Source: Pseudomonas plecoglossicida NBRC 103162 = DSM 15088 (lineage in GTDB: Bacteria > Pseudomonadota > Gammaproteobacteria > Pseudomonadales > Pseudomonadaceae). Taken from it: a stretch of 59,730 nucleotides of DNA. The stretch is taken from contig NZ_BBIV01000037.1 of the NCBI RefSeq assembly GCF_000730665.1, positions 1 to 59,730 of the forward strand, in the 5' to 3' direction. Under the pieces are notes generated by a model that saw only the letters and a program-made list of their open reading frames with translations, made no database searches and was not told where the DNA came from. Made by a program: the position numbers and the translations under genes. Every line of letters starts with the position of its first letter. The stretch's first letter is position 1. Below, piece by piece: positions 24,114 to 34,078 of this stretch.

Positions 24114-26066
24114 TCACTCCACCAATTCGACCAGCACCGTCCCTTCGCTGACCATATCCCCTTCCTGGCAGAACAGCGCCTTCACCGTCCCGCCATGGGG
24201 CGCGCGGATGCTGTGCTCCATCTTCATCGCTTCCAGTACCACCAGCGCCGTACCGGCCTCCACCACCTGCCCTGGCTCCACCAGCACGCGCACGATGCTG
24301 CCGTTCATGGGCGCGCCCAGCCCGCCCTGATGACTGTGGCTGGCTTCGGCTTCGGCGATCGGGTCGAACGCTTCGATGGCATGCATCTCGCCTTCCCAGC
24401 GCAGGAACAGCGTGCCACCCCGGCGTACCGCCAGATGACGGCGACGGATGCCACCCTCATCATGCCCAAGCTGTTCTGCGTCCAGACGCCAGATCGACGC
24501 CGCGCTTCGCTCCAGCGCTACCGCCTGGCATTCGCCTCCGCTTTGCAGGTGCAGGCTGCTGCGTGCCGGCAGGCCCAGGCGCAGGCCGCTGCGTGGCGCC
24601 CATGGCGAGTGAAGGTCATCATCACGCTCATGCGCCGGCTGGCCTTGCAACCAGGCCTCGGCGGCGGCCTCCCAGAAACCGGCTGGCAAGGCTTGCGGCG
24701 CCGGTAGCAGTACATCCTGATGACGCGGTATGAAGCCGGTATCCAGTTCCGCTGCAGCGAACGCCGGGTGCGCGAGGATGCGGCGCAGGAAGGCAATGTT
24801 GGTCTTCAGCCCGCCGATGGCGAATTCGTCGAGCATCGCCAGCAAGCGCAGCCGCGCCTGTTCGCGGTTCTCGCCCCAGGCGATCAGCTTGCCCAGCATC
24901 GGGTCGTAGAACGGCGACACCACGTCACCTTCGCTGACCCCGCTGTCCACCCGGCGGCCTTCGCCCGGCGCCGACTCGCGGTACAGGGCCAACGTGCCGG
25001 TGGCCGGCAGGAACTCGTTGGCCGGATCTTCGGCATACAGGCGCACTTCGATGGCATGGCCGATCAGCGGCACCTGCGCCTGGGTGACAGGCAGCGGCTC
25101 GCCGCACGCCACGCGAATCTGCCAGGCTACCAGGTCGAAGCCGGTGATGGCTTCGGTAACGGGGTGTTCGACCTGCAAGCGGGTGTTCATCTCCATGAAG
25201 AAGAACTCGCCGCGGGCATCGAGCAGGAACTCCACGGTGCCGGCGCCGACATAGCCGATGGCCTGGGCAGCCCGTACCGCAGCCTCGCCCATCGCCTGGC
25301 GCAGCTCGGCCGAGAGGCCTGGAGCGGGGGCTTCCTCGACCACTTTCTGGTGGCGCCGCTGGATCGAGCAATCACGCTCGTTGAGGTACAGGCAATTGCC
25401 GTGCTGGTCGGCGAACACCTGGATTTCCACATGACGTGGCTTGAGCACATACTTTTCGACCAGCATGCGCGAGTCGCCAAACGATGCCTGCGCCTCACGC
25501 TGGGCCGAGGCGAGGGCGTCAGCCAGCTGACTTTCCTCCTCGACCACTTTCATGCCCTTGCCGCCGCCACCGGCGCTGGCCTTGAGCAGCACCGGGTAGC
25601 CGATACGCTCGGCGGCGGCGCGGAAGGTTTCCAGGTCCTGGGCTTGACCATGGTAGCCCGGCACCAGCGGCACGCCGGCGGCCTCCATCAGCGCCTTGGC
25701 CGCCGACTTGCTGCCCATGGCATCGATGGCGCTGGCCGGTGGGCCGAGGAAGATCAGGCCGGCCTCTTCGATGGCGCGGGCGAAGCCTGCGTTCTCGGAC
25801 AGGAAACCATAGCCCGGGTGGATCGCCTGGGCGCCGCTGGCCTTCGCCGCGGCCAGCAGTTTTTCCACCACCAGGTAACTCTCGGCGGCCTTGGTGCCGC
25901 CCAGGTCGACGCGGATGTCCGCTTCGCGGCTGTGCCGGGCATCACGGTCGGTAGCGCTGTGCACGGCGACGGTGGTCAGGCCCATGGCCTTGGCGGTGCG
26001 CATGACCCGGCAGGCAATTTCGCCGCGGTTGGCGACCAGCAGGGTGGTGATCGTGGGGCGGCTCAT
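24114..26066 (-). CDS. liuD: Methylcrotonyl-CoA carboxylase biotin subunit
   Basis: 650 aa. Biotin carboxylase domain (about 1-450) with the ATP-grasp glycine-rich loop KASAGGGGKGMK and MEMNTRLQVEHPVTE, a linker, and a C-terminal biotinyl domain with EAMKMEHS whose lysine carries biotin. With LiuB it carboxylates 3-methylcrotonyl-CoA in leucine catabolism. It overlaps liuC by 4 bp (ATGA) as last gene of liuABCD. Similar subunits serve geranyl-CoA (AtuF), but the adjacent isovaleryl-CoA dehydrogenase favours leucine. Confidence 0.94.
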   Translation of the reverse strand: MSRPTITTLLVANRGEIACRVMRTAKAMGLTTVAVHSATDRDARHSREADIRVDLGGTKAAESYLVVEKLLAAAKASGAQAIHPGYGFLSENAGFARAIEEAGLIFLGPPASAIDAMGSKSAAKALMEAAGVPLVPGYHGQAQDLETFRAAAERIGYPVLLKASAGGGGKGMKVVEEESQLADALASAQREAQASFGDSRMLVEKYVLKPRHVEIQVFADQHGNCLYLNERDCSIQRRHQKVVEEAPAPGLSAELRQAMGEAAVRAAQAIGYVGAGTVEFLLDARGEFFFMEMNTRLQVEHPVTEAITGFDLVAWQIRVACGEPLPVTQAQVPLIGHAIEVRLYAEDPANEFLPATGTLALYRESAPGEGRRVDSGVSEGDVVSPFYDPMLGKLIAWGENREQARLRLLAMLDEFAIGGLKTNIAFLRRILAHPAFAAAELDTGFIPRHQDVLLPAPQALPAGFWEAAAEAWLQGQPAHERDDDLHSPWAPRSGLRLGLPARSSLHLQSGGECQAVALERSAASIWRLDAEQLGHDEGGIRRRHLAVRRGGTLFLRWEGEMHAIEAFDPIAEAEASHSHQGGLGAPMNGSIVRVLVEPGQVVEAGTALVVLEAMKMEHSIRAPHGGTVKALFCQEGDMVSEGTVLVELVE

Positions 26067-26878
26067 GGGCGCGGCTCCTTCTTGTGCTCGGTTTGCCAGG
26101 CGGGGCGGCGTTTTTCCAGGAAGGCGTTCAAGCCCTCCTGGCCTTCGGCGCTGACGCGGATGCGGGCAATGGTGTTTTCGCAGTAGCGGCGCAGGGCCGG
26201 GCTTAGTTCGCCGTCGTCCACTTCACGTAGCAGGTCCTTGCTGGCGCGCAATGCTTGCGGGCTGTTGAGCAGCAGGTTGTCGACCCAGGCTTGCACCTGC
26301 GCGTCCAGCTCGCTGGCCGGGTACACCTCGGCCAGCAGGCCCAGTTCGCGGGCCCGCACGCCGCTGAAACGCTCGGCGGTGAGGGCGTAGCGGCGGGTAG
26401 CGCGTTCGCCGATGGCCTTGACCACGAACGGGCTGATCACCGCCGGGGCCAGGCCGATGCGCACTTCCGACAGGCACAGTTGCGCATCTTCGGCGCCAAT
26501 GGCCATGTCGCAGCAGCTGATCAGGCCCAGCGCGCCGCCAAAGGCCGCGCCTTGCACCACGGCCAGGGTCGGCGCCTTGAGGCGGTGCAGGGCATACATC
26601 AGCTCGCCCAGCTCATGGGCGTCGTCCAGGTTGCTGTTGAAGTCCAGTTGCGCCGATTGCTGCATCCACGCCAGATCCGCACCGGCGCTGAAGTGCCGGC
26701 CACGGCCACGCAGCAGCAAAAAGCGCAGGCTGGCGTCTTCGGCCAGCTGGTCGAGTGCCTTGATCAGTTCGTGGATCATCTGCGCGTTGAAGGCGTTGTT
26801 CTTGTCCTCGCGGCTCAACCACAGGGTGGCGAAGCCGCGTGGGTCGCGAGTCACTTCGATAGTGCTGAAATCGCTCAT
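26063..26878 (-). CDS. liuC: 3-Methylglutaconyl-CoA hydratase
   Basis: 271 aa, enoyl-CoA hydratase/crotonase fold. It shows the oxyanion-hole segment SAGADLAWM, the second glycine-rich segment GAAFGGALGLISCCD, and the LSEVRIGLAPAVISP block. It hydrates 3-methylglutaconyl-CoA to HMG-CoA. The gene lies 3 bp after liuB and overlaps liuD. Confidence 0.92.
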   Translation of the reverse strand: MSDFSTIEVTRDPRGFATLWLSREDKNNAFNAQMIHELIKALDQLAEDASLRFLLLRGRGRHFSAGADLAWMQQSAQLDFNSNLDDAHELGELMYALHRLKAPTLAVVQGAAFGGALGLISCCDMAIGAEDAQLCLSEVRIGLAPAVISPFVVKAIGERATRRYALTAERFSGVRARELGLLAEVYPASELDAQVQAWVDNLLLNSPQALRASKDLLREVDDGELSPALRRYCENTIARIRVSAEGQEGLNAFLEKRRPAWQTEHKKEPRP

Positions 26879-26881
26879 GGG

Positions 26882-28489
<1,608 letters not shown>

Positions 28490-28508
28490 GTGCGCCCGTC
28501 CCCTGTGC

Positions 28509-29672
28509 TCAGCGGGTTTCGTTGAACAGTTCGCGGCCGATCAGCATCCGGCGGATTTCGCTGGTGCCGGCGCCGATTTCGTACAGCTTGGCATCGCGCA
28601 GCAGGCGGCCGGCCGGGAATTCGTTGATGTAGCCGTTGCCGCCGAGTATCTGGATCGCTTCCAGGGCCATCTGGGTGGCGCGTTCGGCGGTGTAGAGGAT
28701 CACCCCGGCGGCGTCCTTGCGGGTGGTCTCGGCACGGTCGCAGGCCTGGGCCACGGCATACAGGTAGGCGCGGCTGGCGTTGAGCTGGGTGTACATGTCG
28801 GCGATCTTGCCCTGGATCAGCTGGAACTCGCCGATGCTCTGGCCGAACTGCTTGCGGTCATGGATGTAAGGCACCACCAGATCCATGCAGCTTTGCATGA
28901 TGCCGGTCGGGCCGCCGGACAGCACCACACGCTCGTAGTCCAGGCCGCTCATCAGCACGCGCACGCCGCCGTTGAGCTGGCCGAGGATGTTTTCTTGCGG
29001 CACTTCGACGCCGTCGAAGAACAGCTCGCAGGTGTTGGAGCCACGCATGCCCAGCTTGTCGAACTTGTTGCTGCGGCTGAAGCCTTTCCAGTCGCGCTCG
29101 ACGATGAAGGCGGTGATGCCGTGGGCACCCTTGTCCAGGTCGGTCTTGGCATAGATCACGTAGGTGTTGGCGTCGGGGCCGTTGGTGATCCAGGTCTTGC
29201 TGCCATTGAGCACATAGTGGTCGCCGCGTTTCTCGGCGCGCAGTTTCATCGAGACCACGTCGGAGCCGGCGTTGGGCTCGCTCATGGCCAAGGCGCCGAT
29301 GTGTTCGCCGCTGATCAGCTTGGGCAGGTACTTGAGCTTCTGCTCGTGGGTGCCGTTGCGGTTGATCTGGTTGACGCACAGGTTGGAGTGGGCGCCGTAG
29401 GAGAGGGCCACCGAGGCCGAGCCACGGCTGATTTCTTCCATCGAGACGACATGGGCCAGGTAGCCCAGGCCGGCGCCGCCGTACTCTTCCGACACGGTGA
29501 TGCCCAGCAGGCCCATGTCGCCGAACTTGCGCCACATGTCGGCAGGGAACAGGTTGTCGTGGTCGATCTGCGCAGCGCGCGGGGCAAGCTCGGCGGCAAC
29601 GAAGGTGCGCACCTGGTCGCGGAGCATGTCGATGGTTTCGCCCAGGGCGAAGTTCAGGGTTGGGTAATGCAT
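28509..29672 (-). CDS. liuA: Isovaleryl-CoA dehydrogenase
   Basis: 387 aa from ATG 29672. The upstream frame to 29891 crosses the operators and has no support. An FAD acyl-CoA dehydrogenase: N-terminal helical domain, middle domain with AMSEPNAGSDVVSM and WITNGPDANTYVIYAKTD, catalytic region with LDYERVVLSGGPTGIMQ (the glutamate position of isovaleryl-CoA dehydrogenases), and C-terminal ILGGNGYINEFPAGRLLRDAK with the IGAGTSEI motif. It is the first gene of the operon and lies downstream of two LiuR-type sites. Confidence 0.95.
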   Translation of the reverse strand: MHYPTLNFALGETIDMLRDQVRTFVAAELAPRAAQIDHDNLFPADMWRKFGDMGLLGITVSEEYGGAGLGYLAHVVSMEEISRGSASVALSYGAHSNLCVNQINRNGTHEQKLKYLPKLISGEHIGALAMSEPNAGSDVVSMKLRAEKRGDHYVLNGSKTWITNGPDANTYVIYAKTDLDKGAHGITAFIVERDWKGFSRSNKFDKLGMRGSNTCELFFDGVEVPQENILGQLNGGVRVLMSGLDYERVVLSGGPTGIMQSCMDLVVPYIHDRKQFGQSIGEFQLIQGKIADMYTQLNASRAYLYAVAQACDRAETTRKDAAGVILYTAERATQMALEAIQILGGNGYINEFPAGRLLRDAKLYEIGAGTSEIRRMLIGRELFNETR

Positions 29673-29763
29673 GCGGGGGCACCTTCTTGTTCTTGAAATA
29701 AGGAAACACCGTAGCTCATGGATTCGCCGCCGAACCCCGAGGGAGCAGGTGTGGTTGATCACC

Positions 29764-29779
29764 TTTACGTTAACGTAAA
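29764..29779. promoter_or_regulatory. LiuR-type operator 1
   Basis: TTTACGTTAACGTAAA, a perfect 16-bp palindrome in the liuA/acyl-CoA ligase divergent region. It matches the MerR-family LiuR binding motif described for branched-chain acyl-CoA catabolism genes. liuR itself is not in the window. Confidence 0.85.
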
Positions 29780-29813
29780 CCTGCCTTTGGTCAGTGTCAA
29801 TCGGGTCATCACC

Positions 29814-29829
29814 TTTACGTAAACGTAAA
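29814..29829. promoter_or_regulatory. LiuR-type operator 2
   Basis: TTTACGTAAACGTAAA, 50 bp from operator 1 and nearly identical. Operator 1 lies nearer liuA and operator 2 nearer the acyl-CoA ligase, suggesting one site per divergent promoter. Confidence 0.82.
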
Positions 29830-29893
29830 TCTGCGCCAGAGTAATTGGCGCTTGCTTCAGCCGTGCCCAGAACAACCACAAGAAGGGACACCC

Positions 29894-31564
29894 ATGAGTC
29901 AACCCAGCTACACCCGCGGTCGCCAGGACCACCCTTTGCTGACCCTGACCATCGGTCAGGCCTTCGATGCCACCGTGGCCCGCTGCACCGATGGCGAAGC
30001 GCTGGTGGTGCGCCACCAGGGCGTTCGCTACACCTGGCTAGAACTGGCCGAACAGGTCGACCTGCATGCCCGTGCGCTGATGGCCCTGGGCGTGGATACC
30101 GGTGACCGCGTCGGCATCTGGGCGCCCAACTGCGCCCAGTGGTGCATCCTGCAACTGGCCAGCGCCAAGGTCGGTGCGATCCTGGTCAACATCAACCCGG
30201 CCTATCGCGTCGGTGAGCTGGAGTACGTGCTGCGCCAGTCCGGTTGCCGCTGGCTGGTCTGCGCCGATGCCTTCAAGACGTCCGATTACCACGCCATGGT
30301 TCAGCAGCTGGTAGCGGAACTGGCCAGCGCTACGCCGGGCGAGCTGGCCTGCCAATGCCTGCCTGACCTGCGCGGCGTGGTCAGCCTGGCGGCCAACCCA
30401 CCACGCGGTTTCCTGCCCTGGCAGGCGCTGGCCGAAAGGGCAGGGCAGACCAGCGACGAGGCGTATCTGGCCCGCCAAGCCAGCCTGCAGTTCGACCAGC
30501 CGGTGAACATCCAGTACACCTCGGGCACCACTGGCGCGCCCAAGGGTGCCACGCTCAGTCACTACAACATTCTCAACAACGGTTTCGTGGTCGGTGAAAG
30601 CCTGGGGCTGACCCACGCCGACCGCATGGTGATCCCGGTGCCGCTGTACCACTGCTTCGGCATGGTCATGGCCAACCTGGGTTGCATCACCCACGGCAGC
30701 ACCATGGTCTACCCCAACGATGCCTTCGATGCCGAGCTGACGCTCAAGGCCGTGGCCGAAGAGCGCGCCAGCATCCTGTATGGCGTGCCGACCATGTTCA
30801 TCGCCATGCTCGACCACCCGTCGCGCCCCCAGCTCGACCTGTCGACCTTGCGCAGCGGCATCATGGCCGGCGCCACGTGCCCCATCGAAGTCATGCGCCG
30901 GGTGATCGACCAGATGCACATGGCCGAAGTGCAGATCGCCTATGGCATGACCGAAACCAGCCCGGTGTCGCTGCAGACCGGCCCCGACGACGAGCTGGAG
31001 CTGCGTGTGACCACGGTCGGGCGCACCCATCCGCAACTGGAAACCAAGCTGGTGGATGCTGACGGATGCATCGTTGCCCGCGGCGGGATCGGCGAACTGT
31101 GCACCCGTGGCTACAGCGTGATGCTCGGTTACTGGAACAACCCCCAGGCCACGGCAGACGCCATCGACCCGGCAGGCTGGATGCATTCGGGTGACCTGGC
31201 GGTGATGGACGAGCACGGCTATGTGCGTATCGTCGGGCGCAATAAGGACATGATCATTCGCGGGGGCGAGAACATCTACCCGCGTGAACTGGAGGAGTTC
31301 TTCTACACCCACCCGGCGGTGGCGGATGCGCAGGTGATCGGCATACCGTGCAGCAAGTACGGCGAGGAAGTGGTGGCGTGGATCAAGCTGCATCCTGGGC
31401 ATGTCGCCAGCGCTGAAGAACTGCAGGCCTGGTGCAAGGCGCGCATCGCGCATTTCAAGGTGCCGCGGCATTACCGCTTTGTTGATGAGTTCCCCATGAC
31501 GGTGACGGGGAAGGTGCAGAAATTCCGCATGCGCGAGATCAGTGTGGAAGAACTGTCTGCGTAA
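29894..31564 (+). CDS. AMP-dependent acyl-CoA synthetase
   Basis: 556 aa from ATG 29894 (AAGGGAC leader). Adenylate-forming enzyme: YTSGTTGAPKG P-loop, YGMTETSPVS, the HSGDLAVMDEHGYVRIVGR hinge and the C-terminal MTVTGKVQKFRM lysine motif. It activates a medium-chain or branched carboxylic acid to its CoA thioester. Shared LiuR-type operators with liuA place it in the leucine/branched-acid regulon; isovalerate or acetoacetate-like acids are possible substrates, but this is inference. Confidence 0.9.
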   Translation: MSQPSYTRGRQDHPLLTLTIGQAFDATVARCTDGEALVVRHQGVRYTWLELAEQVDLHARALMALGVDTGDRVGIWAPNCAQWCILQLASAKVGAILVNINPAYRVGELEYVLRQSGCRWLVCADAFKTSDYHAMVQQLVAELASATPGELACQCLPDLRGVVSLAANPPRGFLPWQALAERAGQTSDEAYLARQASLQFDQPVNIQYTSGTTGAPKGATLSHYNILNNGFVVGESLGLTHADRMVIPVPLYHCFGMVMANLGCITHGSTMVYPNDAFDAELTLKAVAEERASILYGVPTMFIAMLDHPSRPQLDLSTLRSGIMAGATCPIEVMRRVIDQMHMAEVQIAYGMTETSPVSLQTGPDDELELRVTTVGRTHPQLETKLVDADGCIVARGGIGELCTRGYSVMLGYWNNPQATADAIDPAGWMHSGDLAVMDEHGYVRIVGRNKDMIIRGGENIYPRELEEFFYTHPAVADAQVIGIPCSKYGEEVVAWIKLHPGHVASAEELQAWCKARIAHFKVPRHYRFVDEFPMTVTGKVQKFRMREISVEELSA

Positions 31565-31576
31565 TGACCTCCGGGG

Positions 31577-31604
31577 CCCCATCGCTGGCAAGCCAGCGAT
31601 AGGG
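31577..31604. repeat. REP variant palindrome
   Basis: ATCGCTGGC-AA-GCCAGCGAT is a perfect hairpin 16 bp after the acyl-CoA ligase stop. It is a REP variant with CTGGC in place of CCGGC, with compensating changes in both arms, which indicates selection on the stem. Confidence 0.75.
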
Positions 31605-31637
31605 CCGCTGAATGCGCCGCTGAATCCTTGTCTATCC

Positions 31638-31799
31638 TTAAGCCTTCACCGGCGGTTCATCACTCGGTGGGTCCCCCACCGTCGGCGGCACGGTCGGCTT
31701 GATCGGCAGATCGTCCGGGTCTTCTTCCGGTACGGGCGGCGGCAAGCTGGGGTCGTCGATGTTGGGGTCGGGTGTCTCCGGTGGAATGGGAATGTTCAT
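31638..31799 (-). CDS. Small Pro/Asp-rich protein (53 aa)
   Basis: ATG 31799 with GAGGT eight bases upstream, reading MNIPIPPETPDPNIDDP then LPPPVPEEDPDD and ending DEPPVKA. It is too short to be picked up by length filters, but the start, SD and regular Pro-Asp/Glu composition make it credible. About one third proline and strongly acidic, so probably disordered. Function unknown. It is divergent from glgE and shares the intergenic region that carries the AlgU-like promoter. Confidence 0.65.
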   Translation of the reverse strand: MNIPIPPETPDPNIDDPSLPPPVPEEDPDDLPIKPTVPPTVGDPPSDEPPVKA

Positions 31800-31876
31800 G
31801 GCCTGACCTCGCGTGGGTGAATGAAGAGGTGCTGCAGGCTCTGACCGCTGGCAGCTGCCATTCGCTCAATTTTTTT

Positions 31877-31904
31877 GAACCCCCACGCCTGCGCACGGCT
31901 CTGA
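31877..31904 (+). promoter_or_regulatory. AlgU (sigma-22)-like promoter for glgE-treS-glgB
   Basis: GAACCC (31877-31882), 17-bp spacer, TCTGA (31900-31904), against the AlgU consensus GAACTT-N16/17-TCTGA. The start site would be near 31910, giving a leader of about 30 nt with AAGGGAGC before the glgE ATG. Confidence 0.55.
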
Positions 31905-31940
31905 ACCCTTACCGCCACCAGCCTAAGGGAGCAAGGTCAG

Positions 31941-33959
31941 ATGACACGAAACGAGCCCTTCGAAAGCGTGCCCATGGCGAACGACCATCCGGACCAGGCC
32001 ATCAGCCTGTCCCAGGCGCTGCTGGCGCCGCGCATCGTGGTCGAAGACACTCAACCCGTGCTCGACGGCGGCACCTTCGCCGCCAAGGCCATCAGCGGCC
32101 AGCCGGTGGCGGTCAGCAGCAAGGTCTACAGCGATGGGCACGACCGTCTGGCAGTCATGCTCAACTGGCGCCAGGCCCACAGTCGCCGCTGGCACTGCGT
32201 GCCGATGCACTCGCCGGGCAATGACCTGTGGCTGGCCGAGTTCACCCCGCTCGAGCTGGGCCCGCACCTGTTCAGCATCGAGGCATGGATCGACCCGTTC
32301 GCCACCTACTGCCATGACCTGGAGAAGAAGTTCAATGCCGGCGTCGAGGTCAAGCTCGAGCTGGAAGAGGGCAGGTTGCTGCTGGGCAAGGGTGCCGAGC
32401 GCAGCGAAGGGGAATTGCGCAGCGCGATCGAGGCGTTGCAGGCGCGCCTGCCGGGCCTGCCTGCCGACGAGCAGGTGGCGCTGTTGCTGGGGGCGCAAGC
32501 CTCGCGCCTGATGAGCGAAGCCGAGCACCGCTCTTACCTGACCCGCAGCAGCGAATTCCCGATCGACGTGGACCGCCCGGCGGCGCAGTTCGCCAGCTGG
32601 TACGAGCTGTTCCCGCGCTCGATCACCGACAGCCCGGAACGCCACGGCACCTTCAACGACGTGCACGAACGCCTGCCGATGATCCGCGACATGGGTTTCG
32701 ACGTGTTGTACTTCCCGCCGATTCACCCGATCGGCACGCAGTTTCGCAAGGGCCGCAACAATGCCCTGCGCGCCGAGCCCGGCGACCCCGGCAGCCCCTA
32801 TGCCATCGGCAGCCCCGAGGGCGGTCATGACGCCATTCACCCGCAGCTGGGCAGCCGCGAGGACTTCCGGCGCCTGGTCGCCGCCGCCGCCGAACACGGC
32901 CTGGAAATCGCCCTGGACTTCGCCATCCAGTGCTCCCAGGACCACCCCTGGCTCAAGGAGCACCCAGGCTGGTTCAGCTGGCGCCCCGACGGCACCATCC
33001 GCTATGCCGAGAACCCGCCGAAGAAGTACCAGGACATCGTCAACGTCGATTTCTATGCCGCCGAGGCCGTGCCATCGCTGTGGCTGGCCTTGCGCGATGT
33101 GGTGGTCGGCTGGGTCGAGGAAGGCGTCAAGACCTTCCGCGTCGACAACCCGCACACCAAGCCGTTGCCGTTCTGGCAATGGTTGATCGCCAACGTGCGC
33201 AGCCAGCACCCCGACGTCATCTTCCTCGCCGAGGCCTTCACCAAGCCTGCGATGATGGCGCGCCTGGGTAAGGTCGGTTATGCCCAGAGCTACACCTATT
33301 TCACCTGGCGCAACAGCAAGCAGGAGTTGCGCGAGTATTTCGAAGCGCTCAACCAGCCGCCGTGGAGCCAGTGCTACCGGCCGAACTTCTTCGTCAACAC
33401 GCCGGACATCAACCCCTTCTTCCTGCACACCTCGGGCCGCGCCGGTTTCCTGATTCGCGCAGCCCTGGCAACCATGGGTTCGGGCCTGTGGGGCATGTAT
33501 TCGGGCTTCGAGCTGTGCGAGGCGACGCCGCTGCCGGGCAAGGAGGAGTACATGGACTCGGAGAAATACGAGATCCGCCCGCGCGACTTCACCCAGCCCG
33601 GCAACATCATTGCCGAAATCGCCCAGCTCAACCGCATCCGCCGGCAGAACCGCGCGCTGCAGACCCATCTGGGCGTGGCGTTCTTCAACTGTTGGAACGA
33701 CAACATCCTGTACTTCGCCAAGCGTACTGCCGAGCGCGACAACTACATCCTGGTGGCCGTCAGTCTCGATCCTTTCAACGCCCAGGAGGCGAGTTTCGAA
33801 CTGCCGCTGTGGGAGCTGGGGCTGGACGACGATGCCGACACCCTGGGTGAAGACCTGATGAACGGCCATCGCTGGACCTGGCATGGCAAGACCCAGTGGA
33901 TGCGCATCGATCCATGGCACCAGCCGTTTGGTATTTGGCGCATCGAGAAGGCCCGTTAG
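31941..33959 (+). CDS. glgE: Alpha-1,4-glucan:maltose-1-phosphate maltosyltransferase
   Basis: 672 aa from ATG 31941 (ATG 31974 also possible). N-terminal GlgE domain (about 20-190), then the GH13_3 barrel with nucleophile D402 in FRVDNPHTK and acid/base E431 in FLAEAFTKP. The long YFTWRNSKQELREY segment is diagnostic of GlgE. It extends alpha-1,4-glucan from maltose-1-phosphate. The substrate is supplied by the TreS-maltokinase fusion encoded next, and the branches by GlgB. Confidence 0.96.
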   Translation: MTRNEPFESVPMANDHPDQAISLSQALLAPRIVVEDTQPVLDGGTFAAKAISGQPVAVSSKVYSDGHDRLAVMLNWRQAHSRRWHCVPMHSPGNDLWLAEFTPLELGPHLFSIEAWIDPFATYCHDLEKKFNAGVEVKLELEEGRLLLGKGAERSEGELRSAIEALQARLPGLPADEQVALLLGAQASRLMSEAEHRSYLTRSSEFPIDVDRPAAQFASWYELFPRSITDSPERHGTFNDVHERLPMIRDMGFDVLYFPPIHPIGTQFRKGRNNALRAEPGDPGSPYAIGSPEGGHDAIHPQLGSREDFRRLVAAAAEHGLEIALDFAIQCSQDHPWLKEHPGWFSWRPDGTIRYAENPPKKYQDIVNVDFYAAEAVPSLWLALRDVVVGWVEEGVKTFRVDNPHTKPLPFWQWLIANVRSQHPDVIFLAEAFTKPAMMARLGKVGYAQSYTYFTWRNSKQELREYFEALNQPPWSQCYRPNFFVNTPDINPFFLHTSGRAGFLIRAALATMGSGLWGMYSGFELCEATPLPGKEEYMDSEKYEIRPRDFTQPGNIIAEIAQLNRIRRQNRALQTHLGVAFFNCWNDNILYFAKRTAERDNYILVAVSLDPFNAQEASFELPLWELGLDDDADTLGEDLMNGHRWTWHGKTQWMRIDPWHQPFGIWRIEKAR

Positions 33960-33960
33960 G

Positions 33961-34041
33961 GCCCCGTCGCCGGCAAACCGACTCCCACAAGAGCCGGAAA
34001 CTTGCACATGAACCTGTGGGAGCCGGCTTGCCGGCGATGAG
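33961..34041. repeat. Inverted REP pair within the glgE operon
   Basis: REP arms (GTCGCCGGCAAACCGACTCC and TGTGGGAGCCGGCTTGCCGG) in the 119-bp gap between glgE and treS. The left arm has one change from the consensus. It may dampen or stabilise segments of the polycistronic mRNA. Confidence 0.82.
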
Positions 34042-34078
34042 CTGCAAGGCAGCCCCACAGAATTGAAAGGAGTCGCAC

